Part shown: positions 59,100 to 64,000 of the stretch, one piece after another
How the letters are laid out: each line of letters begins with the position of its first letter
How positions within the stretch are numbered: position 1 is the stretch's first letter
Source of the DNA: Bactericera cockerelli
Taxonomy: Eukaryota > Arthropoda > Insecta > Hemiptera > Triozidae
DNA length: 64,000 bases
Assembly (NCBI GenBank): GCA_024516035.1
Contig: CM044964.1
Location: 4,027,095-4,091,094, forward strand
Direction: 5' to 3'
Notes under the pieces: generated by a model
What the model saw: the letters and a program-made list of their open reading frames with translations, nothing else
The model's database searches: none
What the model was told of the DNA's origin: nothing
Translations under genes and position numbers: made by a program

Positions 59100-61949
59100 T
59101 TACAAATAGAATAGCTCTTCCATTGGCTCAGTGCAGGGTAAAGAGCCTAATACACTCGCACTGTTTCCCCGCTGAATGGCTAAGGATAGCCTTTCAACCA
59201 GGAAACAACGCGAGCGTGGCTCTTTACTAATTTTTTTCAGAAGACCCCCGATTTTGTTTATAAAATCCACTGTCTCGGTTGCCCAGGGCCCAAGGGTCTC
59301 CACTGCAAGGGCAACAAAATGATGACTTTGGGCGATATTTTGATACTTCGAATGTTTGTTCCTTGCAGCAGTTTCCCCTGGGTATCCTGGGACCAGAGAA
59401 CTTCCTAAGTAAGTTTTTGCCATCGAATCCACACATGTAGCATCCCAAACTAAAAACCGACCCTTTTCCCAAGCCACCATCGTAATCCCATCTGGTCTTT
59501 TACCATCGTCTCTAAACAAACCATTAGGTTCTAGTCTCGAGCAGATATTTGCAGTTGACAACGCTCGCTGTATTATTTGGTTAATCTCAGTATGTCTTGA
59601 GAATCTACCAGCACTGAACTTGCATGTGAGGCCATGTCTACCCAGCGAATCTACTTTTTCACCACAACTACAATCATGAGGTTTACAGATAGTACACCCC
59701 AATCTAATTCCTACGCATACTCGCATTGTGCTATTATCCAAGAATGTCCCAATGTTAGGAGAAGGGATAACTCGCAGCCAAGCCCCAGAATAATCATTTT
59801 GAAGAATATCAAATCTTTGTTTTTCGAGTGAGGAAGGAAATCTGATATTGGTGATTGTCCTCTCATGAACAAATGTCATCCACTCTTTTTGAGAACTATA
59901 GGAAAGAGGACGTTTAGAAGGATTTAGTTCATTCCATGTTTTCATGGCATCGTCCAAATGACATAAATCAGACTCATAATCCTGAGAATTAATTATGATA
60001 GACACGAGCTGATTTACACCATAAGACGAAGCCAGGAACGCAGGAAGAGCCAAATCTCTAGTTTTAGAGATTCCAATTCCTCCCTTCTTTATTGGAAGAC
60101 TCGCCTGTGTCCATTGCGTTTCTTCTAACTCTATATTAAGTATAGATTCTAAAGCTTTTTTAATATTCTCATCAATTTCATCTAACAAGTTTGTTGATTT
60201 CCACAAAGGTGTTGTTCGTAAGAAGTACATTAACTTGGGAATAGCAAAGCAGTTTTTCAGCAAAAAATATGCATAGTGTGAATGTAGTTGAGAGAGTCTT
60301 TCGAATAATATCAACATTTTATCGAACTTATTCCTTGCCAAAACTTCGAGACCATCTTGAAAAATGGGAGAACCCAATAATTCAAGTTGATGTTCATGAA
60401 CAACCCTAATACCGGGAGCAATATCTTGAAATTTTTTGAGTACATCAGATGGTACTGGCGACAGATTATTGCAGAAGAATATCTCGCATTTAGATGGATT
60501 AATTTCTAGCCCAATTTCTTTTGCATCAATAATGATTTTTTTAAAATCCTCAAGTACTATATCAGGTGTATCACACAAAGTTCCGTCATCTAAGTACCAT
60601 AAATTAATACATGACTTCAAAGACAATATTAGCGGATGAATAGCGAGACTGAATGCCAAAGGTCCGGCCGGATCCCCCTGTTGTGAACCCACCTGAGAGG
60701 ATAAGCGCTCAATACCATAAAACAAATGGGATGGGTTCCGATAACACTGCCAGAGATAATTGTACAGTTGAGGGCATTTTTCACGGATTCTCGTAAGCAT
60801 TGTGTCTCTCTCGATGGAATTAAAAGCGTTTGAAAAATCAATTTTCAATAAAACTTTTGAGGACTGAGCATTTGAAACGAGAAAAGAACGAACACCATGA
60901 ATGATGGCTTCACTGCCTTGCTGAACACCGAACCCATATTGATGTGGAAGAAAGTACTGAGATAGAGTATCAGTTACATAAAAGCAAGCTACTTTTGAAG
61001 CAAGACGCCTGAATGTGGATCCGATGGCAATAGGACGTAAACCACCCCCTCGTTTTGTGAGAGCGCACAATGAAGCCCCAAAAAAGTAAGGACAAGTGTC
61101 AGAGTTCATTTTCCCCTGCAAAAGAAAGTTGGTGAGTTTTGTTAATGAATCAAGAAGTTTTGAACCAGCTTCACCGGCGGAGAACGATGTCAAATCCTTG
61201 ATATGTTGAGGGCGTATGCCATCCATACCGGCACTGGATCCATTGGGGAACGATTGAATTATCTTGTACACAATCGGAGAATCTGTAGACAATGGCACGG
61301 TCGAGTCATCTGGAGGGAGTGGATAATCCATTGGGCGAGACGGGGCAGGATGTTTTCTGTTTAATTCTTCAAGAGTTTCATTGGAAAAGCTCGCGATACT
61401 ATCAGTTGAACTCAATAACTTCACAGCACCTCGTACATCAAAATCGGCGATCTTACCCTCCACTTGCTTAGCCAAGGTAGAGCCTTTGAATGAAGAGGAA
61501 GCATCGATATCAGCTGTTTCAGGTAGAGAGTTTAGCCTCAAATTGTTCTTGATTGATTGAACCAGTGACACACCTCTCTGCTTCTTAGGTACTCTTAGAA
61601 ACTTGTATGCAAACAGAAAGAGTTCCATCCAAAAAACATTTTGGTTTTCATTAATACTCTTGTCAATAAGATTAGACAACTGACTGGCTATAAGGTACCT
61701 TACTGATTTGGGAATTCTTTTGATTAGTTTATTACGCTTTTTCAAGTTTGCTATCACAGACAAAAAGTTTGTATCATCTGCAGGTTGTGTAGGGTTGGAT
61801 GTACTTGAACCATTGTGAGCTGCTTTCAGGTGACGAGCTAAACCACGTCGTTTAAATGTGCGTGAACATTGTGGACATTGGACGCAATCTTCTTGAGGCT
61901 CTGAAAATGAACTTCCAATGCTTGATTGAGAAGCAGGTTGTGTGCTCAT
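59100..61949 (-). CDS. Non-LTR-type reverse transcriptase ORF with C2H2 finger and R2-like endonuclease
   Basis: A single intact 949-codon ORF. Residues 25-45 are a C2H2 finger (CPQC...H...H). RT motifs: SAGMDGIRPQH (239-249), LRPIAIG (304), KIDFSNAFNSI (369-379), QGDPAGPLAF (424-433), catalytic YLDDG (452-456), LEINPSKCEI (481-490). The C-terminus has a Cys/His cluster (752-776, GRHGLTC), then KRPDG (817-821) and LVWDATCVDS (833-842), resembling the restriction-like endonuclease of R2-class elements. There is no apurinic endonuclease domain. Intact length suggests recent or current activity. It inserts by target-primed reverse transcription if it behaves like R2. Its exact clade needs a phylogeny. 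Confidence 0.88.
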   Translation of the reverse strand: MSTQPASQSSIGSSFSEPQEDCVQCPQCSRTFKRRGLARHLKAAHNGSSTSNPTQPADDTNFLSVIANLKKRNKLIKRIPKSVRYLIASQLSNLIDKSINENQNVFWMELFLFAYKFLRVPKKQRGVSLVQSIKNNLRLNSLPETADIDASSSFKGSTLAKQVEGKIADFDVRGAVKLLSSTDSIASFSNETLEELNRKHPAPSRPMDYPLPPDDSTVPLSTDSPIVYKIIQSFPNGSSAGMDGIRPQHIKDLTSFSAGEAGSKLLDSLTKLTNFLLQGKMNSDTCPYFFGASLCALTKRGGGLRPIAIGSTFRRLASKVACFYVTDTLSQYFLPHQYGFGVQQGSEAIIHGVRSFLVSNAQSSKVLLKIDFSNAFNSIERDTMLTRIREKCPQLYNYLWQCYRNPSHLFYGIERLSSQVGSQQGDPAGPLAFSLAIHPLILSLKSCINLWYLDDGTLCDTPDIVLEDFKKIIIDAKEIGLEINPSKCEIFFCNNLSPVPSDVLKKFQDIAPGIRVVHEHQLELLGSPIFQDGLEVLARNKFDKMLILFERLSQLHSHYAYFLLKNCFAIPKLMYFLRTTPLWKSTNLLDEIDENIKKALESILNIELEETQWTQASLPIKKGGIGISKTRDLALPAFLASSYGVNQLVSIIINSQDYESDLCHLDDAMKTWNELNPSKRPLSYSSQKEWMTFVHERTITNIRFPSSLEKQRFDILQNDYSGAWLRVIPSPNIGTFLDNSTMRVCVGIRLGCTICKPHDCSCGEKVDSLGRHGLTCKFSAGRFSRHTEINQIIQRALSTANICSRLEPNGLFRDDGKRPDGITMVAWEKGRFLVWDATCVDSMAKTYLGSSLVPGYPGETAARNKHSKYQNIAQSHHFVALAVETLGPWATETVDFINKIGGLLKKISKEPRSRCFLVERLSLAIQRGNSASVLGSLPCTEPMEELFYL

Positions 61950-62910
61950 ATTTCAATATTTCATTCATGGGTTGAGAATCATTTATAAAACTTATAAAAA
62001 CGAAGATCTTAAAATTGAATTAAAAGTGCAATTTGTGAAAATTTTGGAAAATTTGGGAAAAGTCGGGAGCAGTGGATTTCAAAGTTACCCGTTCGAGAGT
62101 TAGATGACCTTCATATCAGATAAGGTTGATGGCATGTCTGATGTGACAAGAATAAAACCAGCTGTATTGTAAGGTTAGAAAGTCCAAACCCCCATAAGGT
62201 CATCATGGTTTTTGGAATGATGTCTATTGTCATCAAAAAAAATGAATGTTTTGTATACCAGGGTGAAGTTGGCCATTGATTTATAGATAACATGTCTGTG
62301 AAGCTAGCCAAACTATTCATTTTTCAAAAAAGTGAATACAAAAAAGTGGGAGAAATCATTAAACACAAAAAGCAGTGTTAGTGTCATGTCTCACATAAGG
62401 TCAATGTCATGTCTCAGACATGACATTGACCTATTGACCTTATGTGTGGTTGTACTCTCGTCATGTGAGATATGACATCAACCTTATCTGAGGTCAAACT
62501 TTTTGTTTGTGATGAGTTGTAAAAGGTTTCTTCTTTGTCATCTCACACATGTTTTCAAGTGCAAAGTTTAAGGCTGAATTGATCACTAATTTTCCTATAA
62601 AAGAGAAAGACTTGGATTACAATTTACCTGTATGCTTATTTCTGCCTCAATTTTGTTTTACTTAATTTTAATTTTATCATTTTATTACAAGATTGTCTGG
62701 GTGGATGCTGGTCATAAGAGTTTCTTCCAGGAAAAACTTCCAGGTAATACTATTTTGTGTCCATTTTGGTTATTTTTTTTATACAGGGGGTTTTTTTTTA
62801 ATTTGACACCCCTACAAACTCAAAAGAAAATTTTTATCAAACCTTTCATGGACCAAGAGTATAAAAAATTACTTCAAGTAAGCTTTATTTTCCTCTTTCA
62901 GATTCATAAA
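61950..62910. other. Region between the RT element and the BTB gene
   Basis: It should contain the 5' end of the RT element and, divergently, the 5' UTR and promoter of the BTB gene. A possible 5' UTR donor is cttccag|gtaata near 62744 with acceptor cctctttcag at 62900. The element's 5' boundary is not visible. Confidence 0.5.
62395..62450. other. Near-perfect palindrome upstream of the BTB gene
   Basis: ggtcaatgtcatgtct and its inverse complement agacatgacattgacc flank a single c (62400-62432). Outer bases (cataagg / ccttatg) extend the symmetry with a small offset. Related gacatgac and aggtca pieces lie within 300 bp. It could be a fragment of a repeat or a regulatory site. Confidence 0.5.
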
Positions 62911-64000
62911 ATGGCTTCTAATGAGCCAGATGTTATCTACAGAAAACAATGTTTGGATTTGATTGGAAAAACCATATTCAACAACAAAGAATTCAGTGAC
63001 GTAACGTTTATTGTAAAAGAAAACAAGTATCATGCATCCAGAATTATGATGTCAGCATCCAGTAAAGTTTTTGCTAATCTGCTGAAGGAGCACTTTGAGA
63101 ACTTGACAGATACTGAAGTTCCTCTCAATCAAATCAAACACCCTGAGAGCTTCTTCAACATTCTTGCATACATCCATGGTGTTGACATCAATCTGACCAC
63201 AATGGCCAAACCCTTGATGTGTGAACTGCTCCACCTCACTGAATCATACAAGTTTGATGAATTTCACAGAGATCTCAAAGTCTACATTTCCAAGCTCAGA
63301 TATTTCAATCTAGATTCAGTGGTTGATTTGTTGAATACTGCCAAGGATTATGAAATTGACGAGTTGTATGAAACAGTGAAAATTTATGTTTACCAACATG
63401 CAGAAAAATTTGTTAATCATGGCACTTTTATAAACTTGAAATATCCTGTTTTGCTTGATTTACTTGGAGATGATTTGCTCTACTGTAAAGAAATTGATAT
63501 TCTCAGAGCTACCCTCAACTGGCACAGTGACCACATAATAGAAGTGGAGCAGGTGAAGGAACTCATGGCTGAAGTTCAAAATGAAGATATTGTGACAAGC
63601 AAAAACGTTGAAGATGGTAATTCTCTTTCTCTTACATCTATTAACAAATCTTTAGAAGAGTCCTCAGATGCTAAAACTACCGCTGAAGAAAAAGCTATGC
63701 AAAATACAGAAAAACACAAAGATAGTAACAATGAAATTGTTAATGATCAAAGTGGAACTGCGGGTGAAAAGGATGAAGATTTTCATATAAGTCAAATACT
63801 CGAAAAACCCAAAGGAGAAACTAAAGAATTGGAAATATTTTCCAAAAACATTCTAAAGAAATTGCTTTCCCTTGTCCGGTTTTCTAGAATTCATGTGTCT
63901 GAATTCATAAATACTTTAGATACTGTGCCCTTTACAAAGTACAAAGATAGCATTATGAGTCATACACAGTATGTACACCTTGAGGATAAATTACGGAAAC
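62911..64000 (+). CDS. BTB-BACK domain protein (BTBD9-like), 5' coding exon, runs off the window
   Basis: An ORF of 363 codons is open to the edge. Residues about 27-125 form a BTB/POZ domain (FSDVTFIV, KYHASRIMMSASSKVFANLL). Residues about 130-220 and 305-345 look like a BACK region (LLDLLGDD, LLSLVRFSRIHVSEFI), split by an acidic Ser/Lys/Glu-rich insert at 222-306. Such proteins usually dimerise and act as adaptors, often for cullin-3 ubiquitin ligases; BTBD9 is the closest type I recognise, weakly. The ATG follows an intron acceptor (cctctttcag) by 10 bases, so a 5' UTR exon is expected upstream, perhaps ending at the donor-like cttccag|gtaata near 62744. Confidence 0.85.
   Translation, partial: MASNEPDVIYRKQCLDLIGKTIFNNKEFSDVTFIVKENKYHASRIMMSASSKVFANLLKEHFENLTDTEVPLNQIKHPESFFNILAYIHGVDINLTTMAKPLMCELLHLTESYKFDEFHRDLKVYISKLRYFNLDSVVDLLNTAKDYEIDELYETVKIYVYQHAEKFVNHGTFINLKYPVLLDLLGDDLLYCKEIDILRATLNWHSDHIIEVEQVKELMAEVQNEDIVTSKNVEDGNSLSLTSINKSLEESSDAKTTAEEKAMQNTEKHKDSNNEIVNDQSGTAGEKDEDFHISQILEKPKGETKELEIFSKNILKKLLSLVRFSRIHVSEFINTLDTVPFTKYKDSIMSHTQYVHLEDKLRK

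Overview
This window is nuclear DNA of a eukaryote, most likely an invertebrate animal and probably an arthropod. It has GT-AG introns of up to about 13 kb, a type II diacylglycerol kinase (DGK delta/eta class), a BTB-BACK gene, Tc1, mariner, hAT, piggyBac and Helitron-type DNA transposons, and many SINEs derived from tRNA and 5S rRNA. The non-coding DNA is AT-rich and full of microsatellites, while several coding exons are strikingly GC-rich. I cannot name the species; a hemipteran-like insect is only a guess.

Main gene. Fifteen exons of one DGK delta/eta-like gene lie on the minus strand, from 45981 down to 5790. Their phases match at all fourteen joins and give about 1,006 open codons. In protein order they encode the end of a PH domain (45.9 kb), C1 domain 1 (43.5 and 30.9 kb), C1 domain 2 (21.1 kb), the catalytic domain (19.9, 19.0, 17.2 and 16.0 kb), and the long low-complexity linker typical of type II DGKs (14.0 to 5.8 kb). 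The start of the PH domain and the accessory and SAM domains are not in the window, so the gene runs off both sides or has exons I could not recognise.

Most unusual feature. At five places in this gene, tandem arrays or extra copies contain an exon end together with its splice site. They are a 57/59-bp array built from the end of the last visible exon plus its donor (0.54-4.7 kb), a 30-bp array of about 37 donor sites after the C1 exon (29.7-30.85 kb), a 63-bp acceptor array (14.06-14.53 kb) with a 40-bp decayed relative, a triplicated exon (15.55-16.07 kb), and a decayed exon copy at 8.6 kb. Older, more diverged copies of the C1 exon end lie at 28.8-29.7 kb.

Mobile elements. An intact Tc1 element (44.05-45.63 kb, 343-aa DD34E transposase) lies in a DGK intron. 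An intact 949-aa reverse transcriptase ORF (59.1-61.95 kb, minus) has an N-terminal C2H2 finger and an R2-like C-terminal endonuclease; a short 5'-truncated relative sits at 14.54-14.71 kb. Non-autonomous elements include a mariner deletion derivative (21.4 kb), a hAT element with a perfect 8-bp target duplication (23.16-25.29 kb), a piggyBac-like MITE (7.64 kb), a Helitron (12.82 kb) and two foldback or palindromic MITEs. At least eight SINE or SINE-like families recur, several split by these elements.

Right end. From 62911 to the window edge, the plus strand carries the first coding exon of a BTB-BACK protein. Purine/pyrimidine tracts and minisatellites fill much of 19.2-19.7, 25.3-28.6, 32.5-36.6 and 48.8-54.8 kb. 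The interval 2.34-3.66 kb looks like unpolished long-read sequence of the 57/59-bp array rather than real diverged DNA.
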